From Planctomycetota bacterium (GTDB taxonomy: Bacteria; Planctomycetota; Planctomycetia; Pirellulales; Pirellulaceae), in assembly GCA_016872725.1 (NCBI GenBank), contig VGZC01000009.1, positions 59,587-123,586 on the forward strand: DNA of 64,000 nt, in the 5' to 3' direction. Each line of letters starts with the position of its first letter. Within the stretch, counting starts at the first letter, position 1. The notes beneath the pieces were generated by a model, which had not been told where the DNA came from, made no database searches, and was given only the letters and a program-made list of their open reading frames with translations. Position numbers and translations under genes: made by a program. Shown here one piece after another: positions 43,810 to 52,446 of the stretch.

Positions 43810-44595
43810 CTAGAACGGCGAGAATTGATCGAACCATCGAACGAACCAGCCTCGGCGGTATCCGTCGCGGACATGGCCGAGTTCCCGCTTCTGAATACGC
43901 AGGTCGTAGATCCGCTCGCTCATCACCATGTTGTTGTCCGCCACGTCCTGGGGTCGGCAAATGCCGGAGAGGGAGACTTCCCATACCTCGTTGTTGTTGC
44001 GCACCTGCTTGTGCGCCTCGACGACCAAATTGCCGTTGGGACGGATGTCCGCGATCGTGGCCGCGATGTTCAGCGTCAGGCGTTCGGACGTTTCGAGGTC
44101 CGATTGGGCGCGATAGAGTTGATTCAGGCTTCCTTCGACGCTCTGGTCGCCGTCCGATTGGGGAGCCGGCTTGATCGACTTGAGGCCGTTGAGCACGACC
44201 CAGTCGGCGAGCAGCGCGTCGTAGAGCGCGTTGCGGCGGCGCTGCATCTTGCCGTTCTCCGTCATGCTTTGGATCTCGTTGACGCGGATATAGACGAGGT
44301 CCTCGATTTCGAATTGGCGAGGGACCGGCGCGGGAATATAGGTCCAACTGGTCTGGTCGAGCCGCGGCCCCGCCGCGATCGGTTCGGCTCCCGGCCGCGC
44401 CCTTTCGGGCTCGGTCGTTCGAGCGCCCCGCGCGCTCGGCGCGGGCAGTGCTCCGCGGCCGCGCGGATCGGCCGTTTGCCCCACCGCGCGGTCCGCGATC
44501 GCGGCGAGCAGGCCGAGCGCCGCGACGACGCGCGCCGCGCCAAGGACCGTCCAACCGTTCACCGACACGGGGTGTGTATTCAATTCGATTCGCAT
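43810..44595 (-). CDS. flgH: Flagellar L-ring protein FlgH without a lipobox
   Basis: 261 aa. FlgH motifs are clear: FEIEDLVYIRVNEIQSMTENG, LNIAATIADIRPNGNLVVEAHKQVR and VSLSGICRPQDVADNNMVMSERIYDLRI. The N-terminal hydrophobic segment (about 19-38) ends ADRAVGQ, a signal-peptidase I-like site, and contains no cysteine; E. coli FlgH is a lipoprotein. So the L-ring here may be held in the outer membrane by other means. A Pro/Ala/Arg linker of about 50 residues follows. It is 21 bp before flgI. Confidence 0.93.
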   Translation of the reverse strand: MRIELNTHPVSVNGWTVLGAARVVAALGLLAAIADRAVGQTADPRGRGALPAPSARGARTTEPERARPGAEPIAAGPRLDQTSWTYIPAPVPRQFEIEDLVYIRVNEIQSMTENGKMQRRRNALYDALLADWVVLNGLKSIKPAPQSDGDQSVEGSLNQLYRAQSDLETSERLTLNIAATIADIRPNGNLVVEAHKQVRNNNEVWEVSLSGICRPQDVADNNMVMSERIYDLRIQKRELGHVRDGYRRGWFVRWFDQFSPF

Positions 44596-44631
44596 TCCGC
44601 GGAATCCCCTGTGCGCCGCTACCTCTTCGTG

Positions 44632-45477
44632 TCATCGACTTTCCGGCACGCGCGCGTCGGTTGGCGACGGATACCGACGCGACGGCGACACGAAGGCGCC
44701 CCGCGCGAAGACCTCAACCTCGTCCATTCCGATAACGCGTCCCGTCACGATCCGAGTGCGGTCGTTCGCCATTTCGATCGACACAACGTCATCCTCGGAC
44801 CCGTCGGACTGCGCTCTTCCGTCGGTGGCGACGCGAACGCCGTCGATCCGCGCGATCACGCGGACCGGTTGATTGCGCCGGACGAGCGTGGGCCGTCGAA
44901 GGAACGCGGAATCGATCGGTTGGCCGGCCGCGGCGGCGCGCGTCAGTTCGCGGCCAACGGCTTCGTCCACATCGGTCAGGGGTTGCCCGGAAGCCGGCGA
45001 TGCCGGCGCGGGCCGCACCATGAGATCGTCGCGTCGCACGATATCGCCCCGACGAAGGGGCCTCGCGGCGACGACGACCGCCTTCATCGCGGATCGCGGC
45101 GCGCCGGAGCCGGCCGCGTCATCGGCATTCCCGCCATGAACGTCGATTCGGTTGGACCCGGATATCCCCATCGACCGCGTCTCCACTCCCCGCATTTCAA
45201 GCCGTTCCAGAACCTCGAGCGCGCGAAGCCGACGGGTCTCTCCCGCATGCGGCGCCGGAATGAGCGGCATCTTCCTGAGCCGCTCGCGGGTCGCTTCATC
45301 CGCGCCGCGCACCTCCGCGACGTCCCCCAACACCAGGAACGCGCCCGAGGCGCGCCCCGATGCGCGGAGCACGATCTCGGTCGCGCCGATCCGCATCGAA
45401 GATGCCACGATGACGAGCCAGAACACGAGAACGCGCCGTCGCTGTCGGGAATCCACGTTGTCCGCCTCACGTCGCAC
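44632..45477 (-). CDS. flgA: P-ring assembly chaperone FlgA
   Basis: 281 aa with a signal segment (about residues 15-33). The C-terminal half is an SAF/FlgA domain: VVVAARPLRRGDIVRRDDLMVRP, VGRELTRAAAAGQPI and PTLVRRNQPVRVIARIDGV. FlgA helps FlgI fold and assemble in the periplasm. The longest frame starts with GTG at 45477; a GTG at 45456 has GAGGCGG just upstream and is equally plausible. It is 36 bp before flgH and 36 bp after flgG. Confidence 0.88.
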   Translation of the reverse strand: MRREADNVDSRQRRRVLVFWLVIVASSMRIGATEIVLRASGRASGAFLVLGDVAEVRGADEATRERLRKMPLIPAPHAGETRRLRALEVLERLEMRGVETRSMGISGSNRIDVHGGNADDAAGSGAPRSAMKAVVVAARPLRRGDIVRRDDLMVRPAPASPASGQPLTDVDEAVGRELTRAAAAGQPIDSAFLRRPTLVRRNQPVRVIARIDGVRVATDGRAQSDGSEDDVVSIEMANDRTRIVTGRVIGMDEVEVFARGAFVSPSRRYPSPTDARVPESR

Positions 45478-45513
45478 GAGATGCCGCTCCGTTCTGCCCG
45501 CCGACTGACGCCG

Positions 45514-46320
45514 CTAGGATCGCCGGAGATTGCCGACCAACTGCAGGATCTGGTCACCCGCCTGAACGGCCTGCGAATTGAGCTCGAATGAACGCTGCGT
45601 CGTGATGAGGTCGATGAGTTCCTGCACCGGCTCGACGTTCGACGCCTCGAGCGCGTTCTGGCGGATGACGCCGAGCCCATTCACGCCGGGCGAACCGACG
45701 TTCGGCGAACCCGACGCGTCCGTCGCGGAGAACAGGTTCTCACCAAGCTTCAGCAATCCGTCCGGATTGATGAACGACGCCGTCTGAATCTGGCCGGCAG
45801 GCGATAAGGTGGTCGATCCGGTTTGCCGGACCAGCACTTGGCCGTCGGCCTGGACCACGACCCCCGTCGCGTCCGACGGAATCGTGATGGCCGGTTCAAG
45901 CAGACGACCGGTCTGCGCGGATGCGAGCACGAGCTGACCTTGATCGTTGACATCGAAATTGCCCGCCCGCGTATACAGGATCTGACCGCTGGCGGCGTCG
46001 GTCACCTGGAAGAACCCGTTTCCCTCGATCGCCAGGTCATAGGGGTTGCCCGTCGGCTGAAACGCGCCCTGCCGGAAGTCGGTCTGAATGCCTTGGACGC
46101 GCGACCCCAAACCGACGGCGATCCCCGTCGGTGTCCGATTCGAATTCGCGTCCTGCGAACCCGGAAGGACGTGCTGCCGGTAGAGCAGGTCCTCGAAATT
46201 CGCGCGGTCCTTCTTGAATCCCAGCGTATTCACGTTCGCCAGGTTATTGGCGATCACATCGAGCTTGGTTTCGAGCGACCGCATTCCGGTCGCCGCCGTA
46301 TACAGCGTTTGAACGCTCAT
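45514..46320 (-). CDS. flgG: Distal rod protein FlgG
   Basis: 268 aa. TLYTAATGMRSLETKLDVIANNLANVNTLGFKKDRANFEDLLY is the FlgG start, followed by GSRVQGIQTDFRQGAFQPTGNPYDLAIEGNGFFQV and the C-terminal helix NVEPVQELIDLITTQRSFELNSQAVQAGDQILQ. The length and these motifs separate it from the next gene, which is FlgF-like. It forms the distal rod through the rings. GAGGCGG lies 8 nt before the ATG. Confidence 0.96.
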   Translation of the reverse strand: MSVQTLYTAATGMRSLETKLDVIANNLANVNTLGFKKDRANFEDLLYRQHVLPGSQDANSNRTPTGIAVGLGSRVQGIQTDFRQGAFQPTGNPYDLAIEGNGFFQVTDAASGQILYTRAGNFDVNDQGQLVLASAQTGRLLEPAITIPSDATGVVVQADGQVLVRQTGSTTLSPAGQIQTASFINPDGLLKLGENLFSATDASGSPNVGSPGVNGLGVIRQNALEASNVEPVQELIDLITTQRSFELNSQAVQAGDQILQLVGNLRRS

Positions 46321-46383
46321 CGTTTCCGCCTCGTCGAGAAATAGGAAAACGCGTCGGGTTCGGCTCGCGCCCGCGCCGGCGCG

Positions 46384-47139
46384 CTAGATGGCCTTGAGCA
46401 CTCGATTGACGAGTGCGCCGGTGATCTGATCGTGATGCTGGATCATGCGGATGTTGGTTTCGAATGCGCGCGACGTCTCGATCAACTCCATCATCTCCGT
46501 GGTCGCCTGGACGGTCGACATTTCGAGGAAACCCGGACGGACGCGGCGCGCGGCGCCGTCCGCCGAGCCGACCGGCGCGAGGGGGGCGAAGAGATTTCCG
46601 CCCGCGTGGGCCAGGTCGCCGCGCGACGCCGGCACGGCGATGCGCAGGCGAGCCGTTTCGGCATTCCCTTGCAGAACACGCCCGTCGTTCTCGATGCGCC
46701 AGGGCAACGTCGGGTCGATCCGGATCGGACCATCATCGCCCAAGACGGGGTACCCTTCCTGGGTCGTCAACGCGCCGTCATCGGAGAACGCGAAGTTGCC
46801 GGCCCGAGTGAGCAACTCGCGATCGTCGCGGCGCACGACAAAAAACGCGTTCTCGTCGTCGAGCGCCAAATCGGTCGCAATGCCCGTGTCGCGCAGGACG
46901 CCGCGCGTGAAGTCGGTCTTGGTTTCGGCGAACTCGACTCCGCCGCCGACGTCCTCGACGCGTCCTGATCCGGGTTGGACCGTTCCTCGCTCGATCGCTT
47001 CGGCGTGTCGAGACTGCAGGATGGCGATTTCCCGTTTGAATCCAGGCGTATCGACATTCGCCAGATTGTTGGAGAGCGTCTGCAGGCGGCGGCTTTGAAC
47101 TTCCGCGCCGGCGGCTGAAACATAGAGCCCGTTTGACAT
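46384..47139 (-). CDS. flgF: Proximal rod protein FlgF-like
   Basis: 251 aa. It starts MSNGLYVSAAGAEVQSRRLQTLSNNLANVDTPGFKRE and ends MMELIETSRAFETNIRMIQHHDQITGALVNRVLKA, both rod-protein D0 helices. GTGIATDLALDDENAFFVV-type strands (here LRDTGIATDLALD) fit FlgF/FlgG; together with the next gene being a clear FlgG, FlgF is the best call. Some of its longer 5' frame is out of place, so I use the ATG at 47139. It is the first gene of the flagellar run and has a sigma-54-like promoter upstream. Confidence 0.88.
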   Translation of the reverse strand: MSNGLYVSAAGAEVQSRRLQTLSNNLANVDTPGFKREIAILQSRHAEAIERGTVQPGSGRVEDVGGGVEFAETKTDFTRGVLRDTGIATDLALDDENAFFVVRRDDRELLTRAGNFAFSDDGALTTQEGYPVLGDDGPIRIDPTLPWRIENDGRVLQGNAETARLRIAVPASRGDLAHAGGNLFAPLAPVGSADGAARRVRPGFLEMSTVQATTEMMELIETSRAFETNIRMIQHHDQITGALVNRVLKAI

Positions 47140-47199
47140 GACCGTGGACACCGGTACCTGGTCGCCCCCCTGCGACCCTTCGTCCCGCCAGGAGGAATA

Positions 47200-47215
47200 G
47201 CAACTGGCGTACCGG
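47200..47215 (-). promoter_or_regulatory. Sigma-54-like promoter upstream of flgF
   Basis: Minus strand reads CCGGTACGCCAGTTGCTA (from 47215). GG (47213-47212) and GC (47201-47200) are separated by exactly 10 nt, as in the consensus YTGGCACGRNNNTTGCW, with TTGCT complete and ACG conserved after the GG. Transcription would begin near 47188, leaving about 50 nt before flgF. The rest of the 247-bp spacer (47140-47386) shows no gene. Confidence 0.55.
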
Positions 47216-47386
47216 AAACGGGGACCGGCCATCGAAGATCGGCCCGCGCCCGCGCGATCGTCGAGGAAACGCGGGGAATTCGCACGCCGCGAAACGCGCC
47301 GAAACGGCGCGGCGCGCGGACCGCCGCGGCGACGATGCGCCCGGCATGAATTGCCGTTCAGCGCGATTCCGGCATTTCCTGCCGAT

Positions 47387-48361
47387 TCAACGTCCGCGTC
47401 GCCGGGAAGCGGCGAGCCAGACGTCGGCGCCCTGTTCGAGCAACCGCTCGGCCACTTCGATTCCCAATCCGCGCGCGTTCGCGGCGCGCCCCTCCGCGCC
47501 CGCGCCCACACGACCGAGCCCGTCGTCGCTGAGCACGACGGCGTCGAGCGTCAATCGACCGCCGTCCGATCGGCCGACCGCGCCGACCGGCGCGAGACAG
47601 CCCGCCCGCAAATGGCGAAGCAAGGCGCGTTCGGCGACCACTTCCGCGTGCGCCGCGCGATCGTCGAGCCGTTCGACCCAACGCCGCGTCCGTGCGTCGT
47701 CGGCTCGGGTTTCGATCGCCAGCGCTCCTTGTCCCACGGCGGGAAACATCAGCGGCGGCGCAAGCCGTTCGGCGATCCGGGAGGCCAGCCCCAACCGCGC
47801 GAGACCCGCCTCCGCCAGGACGATCGCGTCGAATCGGCCTTCATCAAGTCGACAAAGTCGCGTATCGACGTTGCCTCGGATCCCTTCGATCGCCAATCGG
47901 GGAAACGCGTGGAGCAACTGGGCTCGCCGGCGAATGCTCCCCGTTCCGACACGCGAGCCCGCCGGGAGTTCGGCCAAACGGCAAACCGAATTGGAAACCA
48001 AGACGTCATGGATCGCCGCGCGGGGAGGCACTGCGGCGATCGCCAGCTCGGGAGGACCGTCGGTCGGGAGGTCCTTGAGACTGTGTACGGCCAGATCGAT
48101 CGAATGGTCGAGCAAAGCGAACTGCAGTTCCTTGGTGAAGGCGCCGACGCCGCCGAAATCGATGAGCGGTCCGGAACGCGCGTCGCCCCGCGTGGTGATC
48201 GGCACGATCTCGACGCCGATCCCCAGCGCCGTCAGCGCGGAGGCGACCCAATCGGCTTGCCATCGAGCCAGCGCGCTGGTCCGCGTGCCCAGCCGCAATC
48301 GCCGTGCGGGATCTCCGTCCGTTTCAGGAACATCCTCCACATTGGACGGCCGATCGGCCAT
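47387..48361 (-). CDS. hemC: Hydroxymethylbilane synthase (porphobilinogen deaminase)
   Basis: 324 aa, cytoplasmic. It joins four porphobilinogen units into hydroxymethylbilane for haem and sirohaem synthesis. LRLGTRTSALARWQADWV, HSLKDLPTDGPPELAIAAVPPR, GTGSIRRRAQLL, GNVDTRL and LRAGCLAPVGA are the conserved blocks; the Cys in the last is the dipyrromethane-cofactor attachment site. It lies 47 bp after the comF-like gene on the same strand. Confidence 0.97.
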   Translation of the reverse strand: MADRPSNVEDVPETDGDPARRLRLGTRTSALARWQADWVASALTALGIGVEIVPITTRGDARSGPLIDFGGVGAFTKELQFALLDHSIDLAVHSLKDLPTDGPPELAIAAVPPRAAIHDVLVSNSVCRLAELPAGSRVGTGSIRRRAQLLHAFPRLAIEGIRGNVDTRLCRLDEGRFDAIVLAEAGLARLGLASRIAERLAPPLMFPAVGQGALAIETRADDARTRRWVERLDDRAAHAEVVAERALLRHLRAGCLAPVGAVGRSDGGRLTLDAVVLSDDGLGRVGAGAEGRAANARGLGIEVAERLLEQGADVWLAASRRRGR

Positions 48362-48407
48362 GCGCTGCCTTTCGCGTCGGTCTCGCTCCGACCGGGTCGG
48401 TTCGCGT

Positions 48408-49199
48408 TCACGTCGAGCCTGTTCCCCGCGCGACGACCGCGACCCGCACCTGGGCCGCGCCCGCCCGGCGCAGGACGCGGGCCGCCTCGCTCGCCGTCGC
48501 GCCGGTCGTCATGACGTCGTCGACGAGCAGCACGGACGTGCCCCGCAACGGATCATCCGACCACCAGCGCCGAACGGGTCGCATGGCGCCGCGGACGTTC
48601 GCGAATCGCTCGACCGGCGTCAGCAGGCCCTGCTTCGAGGTGGCCCGGGCGTAGGCTAGCAGATTCATCGAACAAGGACAACGAAGGGCGCGGGCGAGCG
48701 ATTCGGCCAATCGCTCGACGCCGTTCGCCCCGCGCGTGAATCTCCGTCGCCAGTGCATCGGAAGAGGAACGACGATGGGGCGCCAATCGGTGGGCCACCG
48801 GTTCCGACACGCGGAACCCAGCATCGCTCCGAGCGCGGAGGCCAACGCCTCGTGCGCCGGGCGTTTCGCGCGCAGCACGGCTTCCCGCAGTGCGCCCCGA
48901 TAGGATCCGAACGCCACCGCCGACTCGAACGCGTATCGCCTTCCCCGGCACGCGGCGCACTCCGAGCCCGCCATCCAATCGGCCGGCACCGGACTCGCGC
49001 ATCGACGGCATGTCGGCTCAACGAACGGGCGGAACGCCTCCCGGCAGGCGTCGCAAAGGGCGATCGGGTCAAGCCGGTCGCCGAGCCAGGCGCCGCAAAA
49101 CGCGCAGACGGGGGGAAAGAGCAATTCGAGAGGCCCTTCGAGGGCCGCATGCAGGCGGCTCGTCGTCGCACTCCATCGCTCGTGCCATCGTCGTCGCAT
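48408..49199 (-). CDS. ComF-family phosphoribosyltransferase-like protein
   Basis: 263 aa. The N-terminal half has a double zinc-ribbon (CAFCGAW, CDACREAF, CRRCASP and CAACRGR). The C-terminal half is a PRTase fold with the PRPP-binding loop VLLVDDVMTTGATASEA and a preceding PLHWRR-like strand (PLPMHWRRRFTRGAN). ComF proteins take part in DNA uptake in competent bacteria, but most are annotated only by homology. The start at 49199 has GGGG about 8 nt upstream; the frame continues 38 codons further but without support. It is between hemC and the MFS gene. Confidence 0.9.
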   Translation of the reverse strand: MRRRWHERWSATTSRLHAALEGPLELLFPPVCAFCGAWLGDRLDPIALCDACREAFRPFVEPTCRRCASPVPADWMAGSECAACRGRRYAFESAVAFGSYRGALREAVLRAKRPAHEALASALGAMLGSACRNRWPTDWRPIVVPLPMHWRRRFTRGANGVERLAESLARALRCPCSMNLLAYARATSKQGLLTPVERFANVRGAMRPVRRWWSDDPLRGTSVLLVDDVMTTGATASEAARVLRRAGAAQVRVAVVARGTGST

Positions 49200-49254
49200 G
49201 ACAGACCCCGATCCGCGCGCCGGGCGACCGTGACCCGCCGTGCCGTCGACCAGG

Positions 49255-50805
49255 TCAGTCGGCCGCATCGCCGCGAGGATCCGGCAACCGGAAACTCGCG
49301 ACGAAGTTGACAAGATACACGGTAAACGCGATTCCCGCCGCTGTGTAGGCCACCTTCGTCGCGTACGGAGCGTCCAGCGGCAGGAAAAAGGCGATCCACT
49401 GCGTGATCCCCGCGAAGCAGGTGCCTATCAGGCGTCCCCCGATATTCGCCGCGAAACTCTCCCCCGTTCCCCGAAGGCGCATCGGGTAGGCGTGCGGAAG
49501 GTAGTTGCCCCAGAAACTGAACTGACCGACCGTCAGAAATCCCGCGAAGAACATGCCGACCTCCAGGGAATTCACGTCGCGCGTCCCGGAATACGCGAAA
49601 ACGATCGGCATGACCACCAGCCCGGGCACCACAAAGAACCGCAGCAAACGGCCGTTCACGGCGAGGAACGTGACGAGCAGGGCCAACGTGAATCGCCCCG
49701 CCAACCCGCCGATCTCCTGGGTCTTCGTGACGTGCGCCGCATGCCCCTGCTCGATCGGTCCCGCGATCTTCCGGATCTCCGCCTCGATCGCCCCGCGAAT
49801 CGACTCGTCCGATCGGCCCTCGGCTTCGAGCGCCGCGCGCAGCGCGCCGCGTCTCGATTCGGGGAATCGGTCGGCTACCGCCGCATCGACCTCCGCCCGC
49901 ACGTCCGGAAGTCCGGGAACGATCTGCTGCATCTGTTGGATCGCGCCGAACGCCGCCGCGAAACTACACGTGAACATCAACGTCGTGATCACCGTCGTGC
50001 GACGCAAGTCCCGCGCAAAAAGGTCCGATATGCTCGGACGACGCAGCGTCCCCTCCTCGCGTTTCCGTTTCCACAGAGGCGACTCCGGAAGGAACGGACG
50101 AATCACGACGAGCGGCAATGCGGGGATCAGGCCCGACATCAACGTATAACGCCAGTCCGCGTGCGGATTCTTGATCTCACCCAGAAACGCGAGGAACGCC
50201 GGAAGGCGAATCTCGGGCAACGCGTACGCCGGAATCGTGATCCCGAAAAGCAGCTCGGCCGGACGCCCGGCCGACCAAGCCGTCGCGATTCCCGCCGCCA
50301 AAGCCACCATCAACCCGCCCAGGGACGAAAACGCCTGTGTGAACCCAAGGACGATCTCGCGCCGTCGCCGGTCCGGAAACAGCTCGGCGAGCCAAGCGAT
50401 GGCCGCCACGAACTCGACGCATACCCCCGCGAATACGAGGCACCGAAATAGGAGCAGCATGATGAGGTTCGTCGAATAGCCGGCCGCGAACGCCCCGAAA
50501 GCATACAACAGAATGCTCCACGTCAGGACCCGACGTCGCCCCAGGCGATCCGTCAGATACCCTCCAAGCAGGCCAATAAGACCTCCGGCCGCCGCCGGAA
50601 CGTAGAACAACAGGCTGAACCACATCGTGAACTCGGGAGTTCCCGGTCGGACGTCCCCCAACTCCATGAGGGCCGGCCGCACGATGAGCGGCAGCATCAG
50701 CAGTTCGTAGATATCGAACGCGAACCCGACCGCCGCGATGAAACAGACAAGGCCCGTCACGAACGGCCCGCTTCCCATCCCCGCCGATTTCGATTCCAAA
50801 GCCAT
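49255..50805 (-). CDS. MFS transporter
   Basis: 516 aa with about 12 transmembrane helices. It has the MFS loop motif GGYLTDRLGRRRVL after helix 2. The loop after the seventh helix or so carries about 70 charged residues (from PDVRAEVDAAVADRFPESRRGAL to HAAHVTKTQEIGG), longer than in most MFS proteins. The long frame begins at a TTG (50871), but the ATG at 50805 with AAGGAA about 10 nt upstream is more likely. The substrate is unknown. It is divergent from the aminotransferase gene. Confidence 0.9.
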   Translation of the reverse strand: MALESKSAGMGSGPFVTGLVCFIAAVGFAFDIYELLMLPLIVRPALMELGDVRPGTPEFTMWFSLLFYVPAAAGGLIGLLGGYLTDRLGRRRVLTWSILLYAFGAFAAGYSTNLIMLLLFRCLVFAGVCVEFVAAIAWLAELFPDRRRREIVLGFTQAFSSLGGLMVALAAGIATAWSAGRPAELLFGITIPAYALPEIRLPAFLAFLGEIKNPHADWRYTLMSGLIPALPLVVIRPFLPESPLWKRKREEGTLRRPSISDLFARDLRRTTVITTLMFTCSFAAAFGAIQQMQQIVPGLPDVRAEVDAAVADRFPESRRGALRAALEAEGRSDESIRGAIEAEIRKIAGPIEQGHAAHVTKTQEIGGLAGRFTLALLVTFLAVNGRLLRFFVVPGLVVMPIVFAYSGTRDVNSLEVGMFFAGFLTVGQFSFWGNYLPHAYPMRLRGTGESFAANIGGRLIGTCFAGITQWIAFFLPLDAPYATKVAYTAAGIAFTVYLVNFVASFRLPDPRGDAAD

Positions 50806-50942
50806 GCCGTTCACGTTCCTTCCCAGAGGGTTCGCGCCCGGCGCCCCGATCACGGCCGCGCTCCCCGACAACCAAACACATCAATGGAGAATGATATCAC
50901 GGTCGACGAGAACGAGAACTGGCGGAGGCCTGGGCAAAGGGA

Positions 50943-50972
50943 TTGACGCTTGCCCGCTGGTTTTCCTATCGT
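50943..50972 (+). promoter_or_regulatory. Candidate promoter for the aminotransferase gene
   Basis: TTGACG (50943-50948) and TATCGT (50967-50972) are spaced by 18 bp, in the 292-bp gap (50806-51097) between divergent genes. A start near 50980 would give a leader of about 120 nt. Confidence 0.4.
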
Positions 50973-51097
50973 ACGGCGACTCACCGACCTTTGGGTCGGT
51001 GTCGGGCGTGGACTTTTTGGACCGATGCGCGTCGGGACGCTTGGAGGCGGACGGCGTTTCGGGGTTTGGGAGCGGGGAGGGTGAAGCGGGAAGGGCC

Positions 51098-52390
51098 ATG
51101 GAAAATCGACTCAGCCAGCGCGCGGTCTGGGCCGAAGGGCAGCCGATCGGCGACTTGATGGCCCGCGCGCTGGCCAATCCCCGACTCATCTCGCTCGCCG
51201 CGGGCTTCGTCGATCCGATGACGTTGCCGGTGGAGGCGGCGAGCGGGGGCATGGCGGACGTACTCGCCGATCCCGAGCTGGCTCGCGCGGCGCTCCAATA
51301 CGGCACGACGCATGGGCATGTCGTTCTGCGCCGCATGATCCTCGACCGCACGCGGCGCGCCGACGGCGTCCGCGCGCGGGTCGACACGACCCTCGATCAG
51401 GTTCTGATCGCGGCCGGCAGCAATCAGCTCTTGCATCTGATCGCCGATACGCTGCTCGACCCCGGCGACATCGTCCTGACGGCCGCGCCGACCTATCTCG
51501 TGTTCCTTGGAACGCTGAACAACGTGGGCGCGCGGCCGTTCAGCGTTTCATCGGATGCGCAGGGAATCATTCCGGAGGCCCTATCCGAGACGCTGCAGTC
51601 GCTGCAGTCGAGCGGACTGCTGACGCGGGTCAAGGCGGTCTACCTGGTTCCCTACTATGACAATCCGAGCGGCGCGTTGATGTCCGCCGAGCGGCGCGAC
51701 GCTCTGGTCGAGTTGGCGCGGAAGTGGTCGATCCGCCACAAGATCTATGTCATCGCGGACAACGCGTATCGTGATCTGCGGTACGGCGGGGAGGACGTGC
51801 CGAGCACCTATTGTTTCGCCGATTCCGACGATCGGGTCATCGAAACGGGGACCTTCTCCAAATCCTTCTCGCCGGGAATCCGCGTCGGATGGGGCATCCT
51901 GCCGCGCGAGCTGGTCGGACCGATCTGCAATCAGAAGGGAAACATCGATTTCGGATCGCCGAATTTCGTCCAGTACCTGATCGCCCGAATCCTCGAGGGC
52001 GGGCAATGGGAACAACACGTCGAGCGGCTTCGAACGGCCTATTCGAACAAGCTCCGCGCGATGCTCGCGGCGGCCGACCGCCACCTTGCGCCGATCGAAG
52101 GGACGCGTTGGCGCGCGCCGAGCGGGGGGCTTTATGTCTGGCTCGAACTTCCCGAAGGCCTCGACGCGGGTCCTGAGGGAGCCCTTTTTGACATGGCCGT
52201 GGACGAAGGCGTGCTGTATGTTCCGGGACAGTATTGTTACGCGGCCGAGGGCTGTCCGATCCGGAGGGACCGGATACGGCTGAGCTTCGGCGTGCAGACC
52301 GAGGAGGGAATCGCGCGCGGCATCGAGGCGCTCGGACGGGCGATTCGCGAGGCCATGCGATCACGATCGCCCCGCGCCATCAACACGTAG
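51098..52390 (+). CDS. PLP-dependent class I/II aminotransferase (LysN/2-aminoadipate-like)
   Basis: 430 aa, fold-type I PLP enzyme. TSHGH-like motif TTHGHVVLR precedes AAGSNQLLHLIADTLLDPGDIVL; YYDNPSG and IADNAYRDLRY carry the conserved Asn, Asp and Tyr, and GTFSKSFSPGIRVGW has the PLP-binding Lys with the phosphate-binding Ser and Arg. C-terminal PSGGLYVWLELP and RIRLSF complete the pattern of the MocR/LysN group. The start at 51098 has GGAAGG just upstream. The frame upstream overlaps the promoter region. The exact amino acid partner is not readable. Confidence 0.93.
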   Translation: MENRLSQRAVWAEGQPIGDLMARALANPRLISLAAGFVDPMTLPVEAASGGMADVLADPELARAALQYGTTHGHVVLRRMILDRTRRADGVRARVDTTLDQVLIAAGSNQLLHLIADTLLDPGDIVLTAAPTYLVFLGTLNNVGARPFSVSSDAQGIIPEALSETLQSLQSSGLLTRVKAVYLVPYYDNPSGALMSAERRDALVELARKWSIRHKIYVIADNAYRDLRYGGEDVPSTYCFADSDDRVIETGTFSKSFSPGIRVGWGILPRELVGPICNQKGNIDFGSPNFVQYLIARILEGGQWEQHVERLRTAYSNKLRAMLAAADRHLAPIEGTRWRAPSGGLYVWLELPEGLDAGPEGALFDMAVDEGVLYVPGQYCYAAEGCPIRRDRIRLSFGVQTEEGIARGIEALGRAIREAMRSRSPRAINT

Positions 52391-52446
52391 TCGGGCAAGC
52401 GACCCGTTTACCGTCCGTCATCGAACGGCAAGGGAGGCCAACGGGC

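Noticed and set aside
47140..47511. 5' extension of the FlgF frame (124 codons)
   Set aside because: It has no homology to rod proteins, includes the sigma-54-like site and overlaps the end of hemC.
52234..52446. 5' extension of the LptF/LptG frame inside the aminotransferase gene
   Set aside because: It overlaps a well-supported gene; the ATG at 52447 has a good ribosome-binding site and starts at the first membrane helix.
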